Assembly: GCF_000247815.1 (NCBI RefSeq)
Contig: NC_021700.1
Location: 20,600,746 to 20,664,745 of the forward strand
DNA length: 64,000 bases
Origin: Ficedula albicollis
Taxonomy: Eukaryota > Chordata > Aves > Passeriformes > Muscicapidae
Direction of reading: 5' to 3'
Position numbers and translations under genes: made by a program. Positions 63,705 to 64,000 of this stretch are shown in pieces. The notes below the pieces were generated by a model. The model did no database searches. It was not told the origin of the DNA and saw only the letters and a program-made list of their open reading frames with translations. The first letter of the stretch is position 1, and each line of letters opens with the position of its first letter.

Positions 63705-64000
63705 AAGTTTTTGCAGGGCCTGTTATGACACAATAACGGATAATAATTTTAGACTGAAAGAGGGTCAATTCAGTCTAAATATATGGATGAAGTTTTACAT
63801 CATGAGGGCTGCTGAAACACTTGAGCAAATTGTTTAGATAGATGGCAAATATCCTATCTCAGGAAACATTCAGTCAGGTTGAACGGGACTCTGAGCAAAC
63901 TTACCTACATGAAGATGTCCCTGACAATTTCAGGGGGGGGGTGGATGCAATAGCTTTTAAAAAACTCTTCATAAACAAGCTATTCTATGATTCTATGAAT
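63705..64000 (+). mobile_element. CR1 LINE 3' end, plus strand, reaching the window edge
   Basis: The segment reads GGGCCTGTTATGACACAATAA near 63717, then ACTGAAAGAGGGTCAATTCAG near 63754, then ATGAGGGCTGCTGAAACACT near 63802, and ends with the repeated octamer tail ATTCTATGATTCTATGAAT at 63982-64000. It is about 300 bases long and strongly 5'-truncated. A run of nine G near 63932 and a diverged interior mark it as old. It probably ends just past the window. Confidence 0.92.

Overview
The window looks like gene-poor, repeat-dense DNA from a bird, probably a songbird. The evidence is a set of CR1 LINE fragments on both strands, some with the avian octamer-like 3' tail (repeated ATTCTATG at 63985-64000), several endogenous retrovirus (ERV) LTRs of a type I associate with passerine genomes, and no sign of mammalian Alu, B1 or L1 sequence. 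No host protein-coding gene, tRNA, rRNA, CRISPR array or bacterial feature could be supported. Most open frames are shadows of homopolymers, microsatellites or transposon relics. Family assignments rest on recognition, because no search could be run.

Layout. 1-5.7 kb: AT-rich sequence with one short tandem duplication, one plus-strand LTR (3466-3915) and a CR1 tail. 5.7-12 kb: a clean solo LTR with a 5-bp target duplication, then a strongly strand-skewed region whose minus strand carries a decayed gag-like gene, interrupted by an exact 418-bp copy of that LTR. 12-14 kb: a CR1 broken by a 1031-base run of pure G and the 3' part of another LTR. 14-25 kb: three more LTRs, a plus-strand CR1, an A/G/A homopolymer block and several short direct duplications. 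27-30.4 kb: CR1 pieces, two adjacent hairpins and a 2.16-kb perfect GGGAA array. 31.4-38.1 kb: a 419-bp tandem duplication, a GC-rich LTR-like segment with a minisatellite interrupted by a 1210-base G run, two CR1s and an LTR holding a TAC microsatellite. 38-50 kb: mostly featureless AT-rich DNA with a CR1 reverse-transcriptase relic. 50.6-54.8 kb: two CR1s, the second with endonuclease, reverse transcriptase and 3' UTR. 55-58.8 kb: an N gap whose flanks repeat a sequence 2.1 kb upstream. 61.8-64 kb: two CR1s placed 5' to 5'.

Nothing here works together as a pathway. Two signals stand out. First, the minus-strand ERV gag relic has an A-rich, G-poor sense strand and TAG stops that fit G-to-A hyperediting. 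Second, many short direct duplications, kilobase G runs, a spurious-looking gap and near-identical pasted blocks suggest that parts of this contig are products of short-read assembly or gap filling rather than real chromosome structure.
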